A DNA stretch of 64,000 nt, taken from positions 324,161 through 388,160 of the forward strand of contig VZTG01000076.1 in NCBI GenBank assembly GCA_013397845.1. The letters run 5' to 3'. The notes under the pieces were generated by a model. That model searched no databases. It was not told where the DNA came from and worked only from the letters and a program-made list of their open reading frames with translations. This stretch comes from Melanocharis versteri (lineage: Eukaryota; Chordata; Aves; Passeriformes; Melanocharitidae). This document shows, piece after piece, positions 32,901-47,200 of this stretch (its first letter is position 1; every line of letters starts with the position of its first letter). Both the position numbers and the translations under genes were made by a program.

Positions 32901-34261
32901 TTTGAATTTGAAAACTTGGGTTTTAGCAGGAAGGAGTCTGAGAGTCCTGTGTTGGAAAGTTCACAAGAAATGACTGTAGTTGGGACATAGTGTTGAGCTA
33001 TAAGAGCAGGACCATTTTCCCTCTCTCCTCTTCCCCTTTTATTAAAAAAGCAACAAACACTTGCCTTATTTATTTTTTTTTAGTTAATGTGGTTTTCTCT
33101 ACTTCTATTTCCATTTCTGATTGCCGGCGTGGCTTTTTTTTTTTTTTTTGAAATAACACTCAATATCTGTGAAAAAAACCATGTAACTTTTTTCTTCTTT
33201 GCCTTTCTTGTTTTATTTTCTGGGATGATTTCACTTCCTGCCCATCTAAATCCATATTATAATTTATTTATTTTCCCATTGATTGTGTTGTCTTTCTCTC
33301 CCCTGTTCTGTCGTCTTTAGTTTTACTCTGTATTTCAGTTCCTCATTTTCCCTTCTCTCCCAGTCTTTTGAAGTGCCATCATAGTATCAGGTTGGGACTG
33401 CAAGGGAAATTGCCAAAATTTTCACAAGAAGGAAATATTGCTTCTACAATAAAGGCAGCACCTGCTTCCTTCCCTCACCTACTACTGCCAAAATGGTTCA
33501 GATTCACAAGTCAGCTTCTCAATGAGACTGGAAGAAGGAGAGATTCCCTTGAATTTTCGGTGCAGTCACCCACGTTATCCACTTCTGAGGCCAGCCCCAA
33601 TCCTCAAAATACAAACCTTTTGTAACAAAATAGTTCTTGTTATAAAGAACTATGTGATAGTGGTGTGTCAGGTACTTCTGCCACAGCACTAAATCACCAA
33701 AAATCAGATATTAACATACTGTTCTTCAGAGCTAAAAATAACTGATTACTGATGAGCTAATGTGTGTATCTTGCAACTGGTAGCCATTTCTAACCCCATG
33801 TTACTCATTTCCTTGGTACCTTGCTAGCAGCTGTAGATAATCTTTTTGTTGTAAACATAAACTACCATCTAAATCAGGACAGTATATATATATTTAATTA
33901 GTTCAGAAGCAAAGTGCTTTAAACCTTAAGATTTTTACTTCTGCCCCGTAGAAACAGCACAAGGTCTAAATGCTCAGATTTTTGTTTTTTAATACATCCT
34001 GCAGCATTAGCTTTGTAGGCAACTCATTATTTAAACCTACCGTACTACATGAAAGGCTGCTGTACTGTAGGTGTAAATTTGGATGTTAGCCATTGCTTAG
34101 ACATGCATTTTCATGCAACTAGGAAATACGGGCTCATTCAACTGCTTTGCAGATTCATCCTGATTTTTGTGACTTTATCTTATTAAAAAGGCTTTCAAAA
34201 CAGTTCATGCTATGATATGTATGACTAGAGGAATGACCCAGCCAATGAAGAAAGCCAGAAG

Positions 34262-35203
34262 TTATTTAAGTTTGACGTGGAGCAGATTAAGTGCTTCTGT
34301 ACCATCCCCTGTCTTGCAGATGTTTTGAGATGATCTTGATATTCCAGTCCTTAGAGAGTCAGCAGAGAGAGTTGTTTCCACTAACGGGCGCGAGATGGCT
34401 TCAGTAGTCTCTGTCCCTGCCTCTGTCTCCAACTCTTCATCCGTTATAAATAATTTTGACTCCCTCCATTTGGAGTATACATCTTGGCTACCTCTGGAAC
34501 CACTGGAGTCACTGCCAGCAATCTGTATATTCAGTTCTTCTGTTGACTGTATAAGGTTTTGTACAGATAAAGATTTTCCTAAATCCATTTGCACCACAGG
34601 TTTAACTGAGAGCAAAGGTTCCCCTTCTGTATCCAGACTTTTCCTCCATGCGAGATCCTTTGTCGCACTGGGCTGTGCAACTTGTCCATTATCCTTTGAT
34701 GCAACAAGGCAAGCGGTGACATTAGAAATATTTTCCTGTGTGGTTACAGGAATAATATGAACGGGCTCAGGCCTATTGATATGCTTCATCGATGAGAAAG
34801 GTGGTATTTGTAATGTTGTCGGAGTTGCTGGCTTAGTTGTCTGGTTTATTTGGTTTGATGTATTATTAACTGTTGCGGGTCCATCATTTGGCACTTGTGT
34901 TGCTTGACTATGCATAGCTGGACTAAAAGCATAGTAAGCCTGAGTGCTAAATTCATTTGGTGTCAGTATAAGCTGTAGGCCACGAGGCAGATTGGCACTA
35001 GCTGATCTGGATACACATCCACTAAGTTGTGCAGAATTAGACAAATCTTTGCTGTCTGATGGACTCTGATAATCAGAAGTCTGCTCACACTCGAATGCTG
35101 GCATTTGAAATGAAGCCAAAGTGAGCGCAGATGCAGATCCTTTTCGCAAAACTTGTTGATAAATATCTAATAGACAGTCCAGTTTTGACTCAATGGATTG
35201 TAC
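34262..35203 (-). CDS. KCNQ5: KCNQ5 last exon
   Basis: 942 bases ending TAA. It begins VQSIESKLDCLLDIYQQVLR, the second half of the subunit-assembly coiled coil. A long, less structured Ser/Thr-rich tail follows, with GKSLSVQNL, SGSRGSQDVYSKWRESKLFI and the end ALNLLHVKLK. Typical of the large KCNQ5 terminal exon. Confidence 0.96.
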   Translation of the reverse strand, partial: VQSIESKLDCLLDIYQQVLRKGSASALTLASFQMPAFECEQTSDYQSPSDSKDLSNSAQLSGCVSRSASANLPRGLQLILTPNEFSTQAYYAFSPAMHSQATQVPNDGPATVNNTSNQINQTTKPATPTTLQIPPFSSMKHINRPEPVHIIPVTTQENISNVTACLVASKDNGQVAQPSATKDLAWRKSLDTEGEPLLSVKPVVQMDLGKSLSVQNLIQSTEELNIQIAGSDSSGSRGSQDVYSKWRESKLFITDEELETEAGTETTEAISRPLVETTLSADSLRTGISRSSQNICKTGDGTEALNLLHVKLK

Positions 35204-38200
35204 CTATATGAGAGGAAAAGATCAACATTAGTCCCAAATACTAATTTAAAATATTTGAAGCCCAAGCAAAGGGAAAATGTAACTGCTGAAGAGAAAAATA
35301 TAAGTAGCTTGATGTACGCTATTGACCCTTGAAAAAGAATGCCAAAAGCCATGCACATTTTTCATAAACAAGCTGACAAAAGGGGGAAAAAAGATTAAGG
35401 TAATATGATTCATATAATTTTTATTTCAACATATAAACGAAGCAGATATTAGAAATAAAAAAAATTTACCTGGTCAGCTTTTGAAACTGGCAATAAAACA
35501 CAGAAAAGGCAAGAGCAATAAAGCAAGACAAAGTAACACAGATAATCACTCTACCTGTTTCTCCACTTTGACTACTCGCCCTAACATACTGACGTCATCA
35601 GTTGTCTCATGCTCTGCAGGATTCTTTTCTCTGCTTCTTTTATCTGCTGTGATTTGTCCTTTTCCAAGAATTTGGTCAACGCTGTAAGAGAAACCAAAAG
35701 CTGCTGTGATTCCTGGAACTGGCATAGATATGGAAGTGTTTGCTATATTTATATGTTAAAAATAAAAATCACAGTACTTCAGGAAAGCACTCAAGGAAGA
35801 AGACAAACATAATTTTATTAATTAAGGGAAATGAAAAAAAAAAAGGAGTGATTTTTGAGCATATTAGACTGCTTTTCTTTTTCATTGGCATTAACCAGGA
35901 GCCAGAACTTAGCCATCATCCGGGAAAGCCAGGGCTAGACTTGCTGAAAGGGGGAGAGAGGAGGTGGCCTCTCCAGCGGCTTGACATTGTGGAGAAACAG
36001 ACATACCAGTGCCACTCCCAGCTCTCACATCCTAACAACAGCATCCAGTCCTGGGAGAGTTGTCAGTTTGAGGCAGGAATTTCTAACCTTCTCTGATAAT
36101 GATGAATATGATGTAATGTTGTTTGGTTTGTTTTTTTAAATTACTATTGCTGGAAATCTATAACATAAAACCTACATAAATACTACCTTACCAGTAGCTC
36201 TCAATTTCTTTTATGTGAAAAGAGGAAGTATGAGATGGGAAAGAGGCAGTTCTTAATGTCTTCCTCACCCTTTTGGCAACGTCCTGACTGAAGTCCTTAT
36301 TTAAAAATGGATTTTACAGCTAAAGGATTACCTTTTCTATTGTTCAAGCTTCTATTTTCTGAGAACAATTTGGATACATGTTTTTTTATTTGGCTTTGCC
36401 CACAATTCAGTTTCTGGCTCAGCTGTGTTCAGAGAGAGAGAGGCTGCGTAACACAGAAATGTTAAACTTTGCCAATATGCATTATGCAGTGAATGACATT
36501 AGATGCTTATGCAGAGTGGAACTAATTCTTTCCTTACCGTGACTGAAGACTCTTAATCCTGCACAACATGTCTAGATGACCTGCTGAATACTGTTCAATG
36601 ACATCTTTGACATCGTATGGGCGAAGCGTTTCCTTAAACTTTCTCTTTGCAACATGAAACTTCATAATTCTGTGGGGGGAAAAGCATTTTACAGGTTAAT
36701 TTTCAACAGTTGTGGGACCATAGGAATATTCCACTGACAAAATTTGATAGCTCATTTTTAAATTGAAGGTATTTTCAATACAGCTTGTGCAGGTAAACTT
36801 TCACACGGTTGTTTTTGTAAATACAAATGTGCTGTAGCTGTGTCTTTGAATTGTTTGAGAGATCAGGTAACACTGTTTTAAAGACTGCATGTTTAGTATA
36901 TCAGTATATACCTGTTTGACTTTTTTATGCTAGGTGCCTGATATGAAAGGTACTGAAGTACATGCCTGACTTAAACATGGGATTAGACTTGAGTGAGATA
37001 TCATGTGAGCTACATTTGTGCATAAGATGCTTCTGTTCTTGTTACAGGAAAGATTTCTTTAATGAGTCAATTACACAAACTTAAATAACAGTATTCTTTT
37101 TCTGGTGTTCATTTTAAGTTCCTTGCTCTCCTCTTTGTGAAAAAAAACCAAACAAAAAATACCCCCAAACAACAAAAAAAAGCATCCAATTAATCAATTT
37201 TTATTTTTTAATTAACATTCAGGCCTAAATATTTGTTTTCAATTTTTTTGGCTGACTTAAGACCAAATTTTGCAGGCTGAAGAGAAGTTTTCATGTGTGT
37301 TCCCTACTGGAATCTATAGGAACTACTGCTTAATTAGCATTCATGAGTTTTTCCTTGAATTTTACTGCAGAATAGTAAGTTTCAGATAACAGTAAATATC
37401 CACAACTGATGAAAGGAATGTGTGTTTTCATGTGAGACTTGCACAAGTTTCTGTGATATGTGACGTAAACATGTGATGTCCACTGAGTAGCTCTTCTTAG
37501 CATGGAAAGCTTGATATTAAATCGCAAATTTTAAACAATAAAAATGACAAATTTGGAAAGTAAATGACAGTGAGATGATTTTCAGATTCAGCTGGTAGAA
37601 CCTGAAGTTTTCCTTGGTTTACATAAGAACTGGGAGAGAAGACATGGGATCAGGTGCATTAGCCATTCTGGCCTGTGCTGCAGAGCTTATGAATTCCTAT
37701 TAAGGTAAAACTGCTCATATTTACTATGTATTGCAATTGAAAAAGCAGAGACTGTGAATTGGTATCCTATCCAAAATGCCAATATTCATGATAATATATT
37801 CCCTCTGTGTTTATTTTGATACATATTTAGCAGCTGCAAGACAACAAATTATAATAAAGCCCAAAACATGGCTCTTACTCTCTGATAAAAATAGATTAGT
37901 AATGTTTTAGTGGAATTTAGAAAAGCCATACTTCATATAGTTAGGACAGACATTATGATAATAGGTATGTAGAGTTGCATTGATAGTGTATAGTGATCCT
38001 CTACTGATTTTTGTATCGTACATAAATATTCTTACAGGTAATGTCAGCTTTTTCTCACAGTACTTTGCTTGTTGGTATTTCCCATTCTGGTAACTTTCAG
38101 TTAAAAATGAGATTGTTTGTCACTGGTATAGAACTTGAGCTATGATTCTGATTATAGAAATTAAAAACGGAAAAGGCCTGTTAGGAGCAGTCTATCAACT

Positions 38201-41200
38201 CGACAGTTCAGGACTGATCTCCATGCACTTTCAAATATATCAGATTGTGGACTTTCCTCTTTTGCTTTACCAGCTAGTTCTATAGACCAATGGCTTTTGG
38301 TATCTTTTGTAATTTGGAAGCCTGTGAAGCTGTGATGGATCTGGGATGCAGATTTATTTTTTTTTCTTTTAGCTGTCAAATTATGCCAAGACATTGGTTT
38401 ATAAGACCCTGACAACCTAATCTTCTGAATCTAGTTCTTTTTTGAGGTTACAAAGAATGAATAATGCAGCTGACATACAAGACAGTATAATAATTTTGTT
38501 GTTATTATGTTTTGGTGGTCACAATGTTTTACTTCATGCATTTGACAAAGTAAAAATATGAGATTCTATTAGAGAAGAAGAGCCAGACAAGTAATGGCAT
38601 AATGGAAGACGACTGAATTTACCGCAACTGGGTGATTTTACAAGAGAAGAGGCAGAAGACTAATTTATATTAACAGCCATGAAAGCGTCTTAATCAGTTA
38701 GCACGAAAGCCTTCATTACTACTTTGCAGCTTTATAACACTTTTTTTGCTTATCAAGGCAGTTTGTTCATAATGTTCAAAAGTCAAATAGAATGGAAAGC
38801 ATCACAGCTATATCAGTGAGCTGTAACTGTACTATTTCTGGTTTAGGTATTAGCTCATGTGATTCCATCTTAATTAACTTCAGCAGGGTTTGGAGCAGAC
38901 CCATATTGTTTACTTCTGTATCTTCAAGTTTACAAAATTTTACATAAACTGCAAAAATTACTGAACTATTAAAAAACTGTCATTTTAAAAGCCTGCAAAC
39001 TAATTAAGAAAAACGGAATTCTTTCAGTGATGCAGCCTCGTAACCGCTTTGCAGTTATTAAATTTGGTTGAATCTCCATAGTTATTTAGTGTCAGTTTTA
39101 AAAACTCAGTTGGCTTCCTGTATCTTGAAATCACTACGTAATTAACTTTCTTTACTGCGAGGGTGGTAAGGCTCTGGAACAGATTACCCAGGGAAGCTGC
39201 GGATGCCCCATCCCTGGCAGCGTTCAAGGCCAGGCTGGATGGGGCTTGGAGTAACCTGGTCTCAAGACCCAAGCAATCTTGGAGCAACCAAGTGGGAGGC
39301 GTCCTGCCCAAAGGTGGTCGGAGCTTTTACCCAAACCACGGTATGATTCCTTATGCCTGCACACCCATCCTGATAGATGATGTACGGCTACACAGACTGT
39401 GCGTTCCTGTGGAATAAAACCAACGGGCTCAGCTCCGCGGGCCCAGGCGGGTGACCTATCCGTAGGGAAAGGGAAAGCGAGCACCGAAGCACGCACACCG
39501 CGGAAATTTGGAGCAGCGGGGCTCGGAGCACCCGCCCCGGGCCCGGACGGGAGGCGCAGGGCGGGCGCGGGCCGCCTTTCCCGGCGGCAGCGGCAGGGGG
39601 CGAGCAAGGCCCGTCTGAGGCCGAGCCGGGGCCGCGCCGCGCCGATCGGGCCCCGGAGCGAGGCCGCGCAGGCCCCGCGGCTTTTTAAAACTCCGTTCGC
39701 GCGTTTCAGTCTAGCAAGGTGGTGTTTTATAACTCAGATCTAACAGACGGTACGCGGTTGTAAACCCACCCAAGCCACAGGCATGACGGTGTTCTGGAAT
39801 TAGGATTAAGAATTAGTCATTAAAAAGTAGCTTATTTCAGTGATGCATCCAGGGAAGAGAAGAAAAAAAAGTCATCTGTTGAAGCAGACCAATATATAAA
39901 AGTGCTTTGTCTAGAATTAATGTCTAAACCACAGGTCCCGCTGATCTTTATGGACCCTGATAATTTGTGGAAAGTTGCGGGTCCAATAGCAACTTTTGTC
40001 TTACTGACCCATAGCAGCCAAAAGCAGCATCCATTTCATTTATCTGTTCTCAGATGCAGGATCCGCATTGCTCTAAAATTACAGTGTTTTCTGTACATGC
40101 AGGTAGCATATCTTCCCTGGCATTCACTGCATTTTGATTTGCATTCATGTTGCCCCTTTCAGTATTAAAAGTTATTTTGCTTGTCATTTAGTGCACTTTC
40201 CTGAGACTGGCACCAAGTTAGAACATCTCTAATCCTTTGTGCAGCCCTGTCATACTCATGCCATTATTTTCAAAGCTGTGTCTTGTCAGTCTTGTCATTA
40301 TCTCAGGAAGAAACTGAGCTTCATTCTGCTGGGATTCAGGTAGAATCATACATGGTTACTGCCTTGAATAGTAGAAGACAGGTAGGCTGTTTTACCCATA
40401 GCCAGATGAGGTGACCACAGGTTGTTTGCTCACCTACTACGTCAGGAAAGCAGATGCATAGAGATCTGGCTGTGCTGGTTCCTCTGTCTCTCTACCCTTA
40501 CCTTGCCAAATACCCATTCTTCCTGGTAAAACTGTAATGTGCAGAAGAGATCAGGATCCAACACAGACAGGCCAGCAGACAGAGGTGCTTGAGGGACAGT
40601 TCTACTACATGTGAGGCAAGTGAGTCAAAATTGTCTTTTCTCTCATGTCTTGACCTGACTCATCCCCTAGTAGCCAGAAACGTTGTTTTCCCCCAAGTAC
40701 AGTGCTGTCCTAGCCAAACACATGTATAAGAGCCTTGCCTAGGCTTTGAAGACCATCTGGCAGAAAATAAACAATGTGTTTGGATTTAAAAGAAAGAGGT
40801 GGTTCTGAAACACTACATTGAACAAATTCAAAATGGCTACCAAAAATACATTTTATAGGTGTTGCAGAAACATTGTAAAGACTGAACATAAATGGTAAAT
40901 CATATTTTCCGTCTTTGTTAAATATGTATGACTGTTCAACTATACAGCTTATCAGCTCTAGAATTCTCCAGTTTCACTACATTTAGCTACAGATTTTTTT
41001 TTATTAGCAACAAATGAAAACATATCTTTGCAATCACTAGAGTTAAAGGGAGAAAAGACCTACTAGGTCAGTTTGTTCATCTTCCTGCCATTGCAGTTAT
41101 TTTCTATTGCATATTTATTTATGCTTCTCAAATCTCATTTTATGTTCCATAAATAGTACAGTAATTCCATCATTTCCATTGTGGAGAGTATTATTGAAAT

Positions 41201-44200
41201 GAGTGCCTCTTGCTGTGGAAAATGATCAGAGATATCACAATATAGGGAAACAAGGTATCCTAATCTTCCTTTTAGTCTCTTTCATACACATTCATCATTG
41301 TGAACTAGCAGAGCTGGAAAATGCAATGTTTTTTGTTAGTCTCCAGGAACTCTGCAGGATATTAATGGCTTTTTGTTCACAACAAGACTGGGAATGGTTG
41401 AGTAGTGCTGGAGAACCTGCTGGCAGGCAGACTCAGTGCACTGCTAGCAAGGACTGCTTTGTGCACTGCTCTGATCCCAGCTGGAGGCTGCGGACGAGCA
41501 GGACTGATCCTGACTGGGCCCAAGGCGTGTGTGGTGCACACCATGCTTCACCACACTACCCATCTGTTCCCTACTCACCCAACATCGTGCAAATGCATCG
41601 AGCAGCTTTTCCTTACTTTCTCTTCTCCCTTAGTTGATCTTTCCTGACAGAGAGCTTGTGGAGTAAGAGGGGATGGAGAGGGCAACACACAAGATAAAAG
41701 ACTTAGTTTAGGAGGCTTTGAGAGCAGATTGAGAGCTTGACATGTTACCAGACAGGTTTGCCTGGTGGGTCTCCAGTAGGACTAGTTGAGAGTCCTGTCT
41801 GTTTTGGAAAGGGCCAAAATGTTGAGAACTTTTTCAGGAAAGGACTGTTTTCTCCATCCTCTGTTTTGACTACAACAAAATGAAAGTTTGGGGGGCTGTT
41901 GCTGTTTCAAGGCTGTCCAACCTGAGAGTAAGCAGCATATTTTAGGTTCCTTGCACAGAAAAATAATCCCACCCCAAATGATTTGATTCCAAAACTGAGC
42001 GAGGACCTGCCTCTGTAAACCCACAGGCATGAATTAATTTTGTTAGTTTCATTTCCCCCTAAAACAAAAGGGCCATTTGTGTCTTTGTAAAACAATTTGT
42101 ACCCAGGCCTAAGCAGGAAAAAATAATTAGTCTCCCTTACAGCAATTTTTCAAGTTGATGTATCAAGAAGGGATTCAACTATCTGTGTTTATATTTGGGG
42201 TCTTTTCATAGTGTGTCATAAAACTATGCGAGTGTCTTCTGTCTCCACCTGCTTCTGTATACCAGCATGAAAGGAAAACCAGCCTTCACCCTCCCCCACT
42301 GCCTTTGCAATTCAAAGCCGTTTCTAAAAACAAACTTCAAAATGAGGCACAAAGTTTCCATATAGGCAGATGTTATCATCTTGAAATTCTACAGTTACTA
42401 TATAGAGTCTCAGATCCTTCTTCAGATGTTTGCATAGATCCCAGCGTAGTCTGGTAACAGATACTCTGAATAATCAGAAAGAGGTGTATCAGCTACCTGA
42501 TGAACTGAATTATCAGTCTCTTGATTTTGAGAGATTAAAGTATAGCATATACAGAAGTCTCAAGATCATGGCATATTACTGCTTTACCGATGTCAAACAA
42601 AGGTAAGTTTCTGAAGCAATATGCATGTGTCCCTTGTAATCCTGCAAAACACTAAAATTTGCAGGCAGATGGGAGAGATTCATGGCAAATTGATAGCAAG
42701 TGGAGATTCTTACTCTCAGCCTCAGTGGTGACATGAGTTGTTTTTCTGGCAAACCAAGCGTGCAGAGTAAAAGTTGGAGATAATATAAAAATTTGATGAT
42801 CATCAGTTAAATAGTGCATGTCTGAAATAATCAAACTCTTGCACCTTTGCTCTTCTTATTTGAACATTTCTGTGGATGGTACTGTGGAGCAAGTTTCCCA
42901 ACTATTTGGTTACTTTCCAGAGCTGATAATGACCAAGAACACCAAGCAAAAACGCAGATGGTGCACTGAGCAATCCAGTGGCCCCTTAGAAAATGAGCCC
43001 CATGAATTAAGTATTAAAATGTCAAGTCAATCTTCAGGAATTTGGACAGTACGAAAAATGTCTATCCCTTGCCAGGATAAGTGGCAAGGTGCACCTGGAG
43101 CCAAGAGTCACCCAGTCTGTTTAAAATGCAGCATCACAGACAAGCATCTTTGACACCAAAGTCAATGGATTATGCTGACTGTTCCTACTGTGAGGATATT
43201 CTGTTTGAGGGAATAAGCTTGCCTTGTGGGTGGGTGTCCACTGTGAAAAAAGGATTTCTGTCACCTGCTGAAACACTGCTAGCAAGAGATGGTTTTTAGC
43301 AGTGACATTTGGGTTGCCAGTTGCAGTGGCTGTGGACATAGGCCTGGTATCTGAATTGTCCTGTGAGGTCATTTCAGGCAGGTTGGAAAAGATGTCTGCA
43401 AAGGATCTGTCAAACGGTCTGTGCTAGCAGAAAAGTTTTAGAAACAGCCTTACTCACTATCTGTCTTCATTTTATTCAGTGGAAAAAGGGGAAGGAAATA
43501 ATACAAGTAGTCCATAGGTTATTACTGCATGAAATTATATGGTAAAAAGCTCCAGTTTTTCCTTCCTACAGTGCTGAGAAAACAAAAGCAAGGGTTTCCA
43601 CACAGGAAAACATCATCTTTCCACAGGATTTTGCAGAAATTTTTTGCAGAAATTCATGCCATTTTGCTGCCTGTCTGTCTTCCTACCTTCCTGCACCCAG
43701 GGAGGGTGCTGGACACTGATGTGACTGTGATGCAGAGCCAGAGGGGTGACCCCCAGCAATGACCTGAGGTTTGCTGCCAGCAGACAGGGAATGCTTGAGC
43801 TCTCCTTGTTTGTTGATGTACAAGTCATGGTGGGGATTTTGCCTATCAGGATTTATACTTCAAAATACTCTGGAAGATGAATGGCCTTGACAGTCTCAAG
43901 AGGGTGAAAGATATGTTTAAACTTTCAGTACAGGTAACTTTATAAGTTTCAATGCAGTTTGCTAGTTTCTTGGAAAAGGAGACTATTTGTTTTAAATTAT
44001 TTGGGTTATGTTTAGTTTAGTGGATAGTGGTAGGCAAGGCTTTGCACAACTGAATGAATGTAATTATTCTGCTCTTACCAGAAAAAATTTGCAATAAAAG
44101 TCATATGACAGTTTCAGGAGTATGAAAATGTAATAACACTCTACACTTTTAAAGGAAATAACTTTTCCAGGCAAGGTGATACATATTCAGTAAAATTACA

Positions 44201-47200
44201 TCAAACTATAGTTTGGATAACACAAAATATAATGGAAAACAGCATCCATTACTCTCTCTTCTGTGTCAAGTCATGTAACATTTTTAGATATTGAAAAGCT
44301 GATAACAGAACTGATAAAATGTTTTAATTTAACTAAAATAGAAAGGAAGCATAATATATTAGCATTAGTTATGTAACAAATATAGCCATGTAATAAGTTC
44401 AACTAGCTATAATTTTATGAATTGACATGCAGTTTTTTAGTATAATAGCTAAAGAAAATTCAAGTGTTTATTCATTCAGTATTTTCTACTCACCTGATAG
44501 CTCTAATAACAGTTTTAAGAGCAGGGGTGAGATCTTCTACGGACACATCACACTGGCACCCTTTGTCATCATAAACATCATCTGTTCCAAGACTGGTGTC
44601 AGCTGCAAAAGACAAGAGCAGACTAAATAAGAGAAATTTAAAAAATCTCTTCCTTAGTGATTTCTAACAGCCTGCCCAGTGGTTCTGGAAAAAGAAGGAC
44701 TACGTATCAAGCATGACAGACCTTCATCAGTTTATGAACTATATGATGCACTTGTTTGTGTCTATGCTTATGTCATAAAATGCCTGGGTAGTCCAAAAGT
44801 AAATAGTAAAAATTAGAAAGGAAGAATGCCCTGTTATTTTTCAAACTAATTAATAGCTGAGTACCAACATGTTTATTCCTGATGTCCCATGTTTTTTCAT
44901 CACATTCTCAGTTTTACGGAAAAGCGGTGAACTAACACATGTAATGGCAGAATCAAAAGATGCTGAAGTTATATTGTTACTGTTTCACCACTGTGGATCA
45001 ACCTGACACTGAAGACAAAGAAGATCCATCTCATCTGATGAGGAGGCTGTGGTATGACCCAACACTTTATTACAGGTGAAAATAAACAAAATACTTTTTT
45101 TTACCAGGAACGTATAATTGCCACCTTAAACCTCTGAGCCATGTATGTATTTCAGCCTTCCTTTGCCATAGGAGCTTAGGCCAAGTTACTGTATCTATTT
45201 ACCTGAAAAAGTAATGGATCCTTTATCATTTCCTAAACGCCACCTCTGCAGAATTGCCATCTGGGAATTAGCTAGAAATCTCAGAAGTGTCCACTGTACC
45301 TCAATACATAAACAAAACAAGTACTGATGCATGACCAAGTGGTTTACAAGCTTAAAATGTGCTGGAATGCGAATGGAGCAAGAAGGGCAGGGTCATGGAT
45401 GTCATACATCATATATGTTTCAAAGGCACATGAACTACAGGAAAATTCTTTGGGGTAGGTGCTTTTCCTCCCAAATCATCTTTCTTCAACTGCATAAAGT
45501 CCAAGTACCCAGAAGAATTTCACTCAAGGTCAGTGTATTTCATCATGTGTCTCTGCTTCATGAGGAAGAGAGTGTAAAATGAGCGACATGAAACAGAGAA
45601 AAAAAGGATGGGATTCAGTAACCCTCAGTAACAGAGAAGATTTCTTCCCAGTCCTATGTCCCTGCCTACATTCATGCTGTTATTTAAAACACAGGTTTAG
45701 TCATTCAGAAACACTTCAAGTAAATAATTTCAGGGGTTTATATTATAAGCAGATTTGAAGCACAGTCAGACACAAATTATTACAGGACATTCTTTCAAGT
45801 TCCTTTTTCAGGAAGGCTGAAAATTAAGGATGAAAAATACTATTTGTCAGTCAAAAGTGCCTGAAAATGTCATGGTACATTCTAAATCTAACAGGAATGC
45901 CATCTTGGCATAAACAGTTCTGTACAGCACCTTCAGGAACCGGTATTGCTGCATTGTTTTCTTCACAGATTTAATGTTCAGCCATACACATTTTTTGGTT
46001 GTATTTTTTTTTTAATGAGTCTGACTAGTTCATTACCCTTGAGAACATATTTTTTTTGTTGTTACTGTTGCTGAACCAGTACATTTATGAGAAACATCTG
46101 TAGCTTTGAATAACAGGTGAATTCATCTTTGATGGATCAACTTAATAAAGATGGCTTATAGCCAATGTTTAAGTCCACATGAAACAATCAAATGCAACCA
46201 TTAAAAAATTAAGTTTTAAATTGTAAAAGTGAAATTTTCATACAAAATTTTGAAATCTCTCCTTCCATGCTATTACTGTAAGTCACAACTACAATGATGA
46301 CAGGAGTGTTTTTTTTCTTGCACTCTTTCATGAGCTTCGCTCCTGACTCAGCTTATCTTATTGATAAAATATACATCTCTCCACCCATCCTGCCTCAATA
46401 ACATTTGGATGCATGCCCAGAAATGTGACTAGCTAAAATAAACTTTATAATTAGTTTGATAGGTATATACACTACCTAAACCACCATCTCAAGACATGCT
46501 AAGTATTCCACAACACTAACTTTCCAGGTGTCACATCTGATCAGCCTCTCCAGTTACCTCTCCCAGTGTGGAAATCTCCCAGCTCATTTTTAAGTGCCAT
46601 ATTAAACCCAGAGCTTTTTATGCTACTGGTATTTCCAGTGACTCTCTAAGGTTTGAAGCTATTCAGTTATGCCAGTACAAATTAGGAAAAATACTGCTCA
46701 GATCACAAGAGCTATAGCCATCTAAACCCAGTGAAACAAGAGACTCCAACCTGAAAGTTTAAAATAAACATGTTTCTGTATGGTTGTCTCATGGATACAG
46801 TTCCTGGGTCCTTTGCCAAGTACAGTGTCATTAATAAAAAGGCTTCCTTACCACAGTGTATCTTTGCAGAACTGTTTTGAGAACTGTGTGGTGCAATTAC
46901 AGTGTTCCATGTTGCTCCCTTGTGGATAAATAACTCTGCAAAATTTTTAGACAGATGCTGGAAAATTCTTATAAATTTAAGCCAGCTTTAATAAGAGATG
47001 CTGCTCCTAATAAATCACCTTTTTTCTTTCTAATATTCCACTGATATGAATTTCCTTCATTATGGCAGACACTCAATACCACAGGTCAATAAAGCTTGTG
47101 AAAAGCTATAGCCTTGTTTGATTCCTATGGGAAACATAAATGTTTCTTTAGGATACTGAGCAGACCTGGGAAAAAGTTCGGGAAATGCGTATTAGCAATT

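Larger units (their letters stand above)
27511..34261. other. Intergenic region between DDX43 and KCNQ5
   Basis: 6.75 kb. It holds two CR1 pieces next to the DDX43 promoter, an unexplained 147-codon open frame at 28871-29314, an imperfect inverted repeat at about 29771-29987, and T-rich sequence near 33.05-33.3 kb with several minus-strand AATAAA motifs (33069, 33263, 33267) that could end KCNQ5 transcripts. No recognised gene; the oocyte genes found here in mammals (KHDC1, DPPA5, OOEP) are not seen. Confidence 0.7.
36670..44493 (-). other. KCNQ5 large intron (7.8 kb)
   Basis: GT-AG intron. It contains a CR1 3' fragment at about 39140-39265 and an isolated CpG island at about 39420-39690. 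The rest is AT-rich with no recognised gene. Confidence 0.85.

Noticed and set aside
34395..34760. 121-codon plus-strand frame
   Set aside because: Antisense shadow of the KCNQ5 last exon.
39224..39743. Overlapping long frames on both strands at the KCNQ5 intronic CpG island
   Set aside because: Long frames are expected in very GC-rich DNA; composition is Arg/Ala/Gly/Pro-rich with no domain, and part is CR1.
41203..41637. 144-codon plus-strand frame in the KCNQ5 intron
   Set aside because: No recognised domain, composition changes along its length, antisense to the gene.
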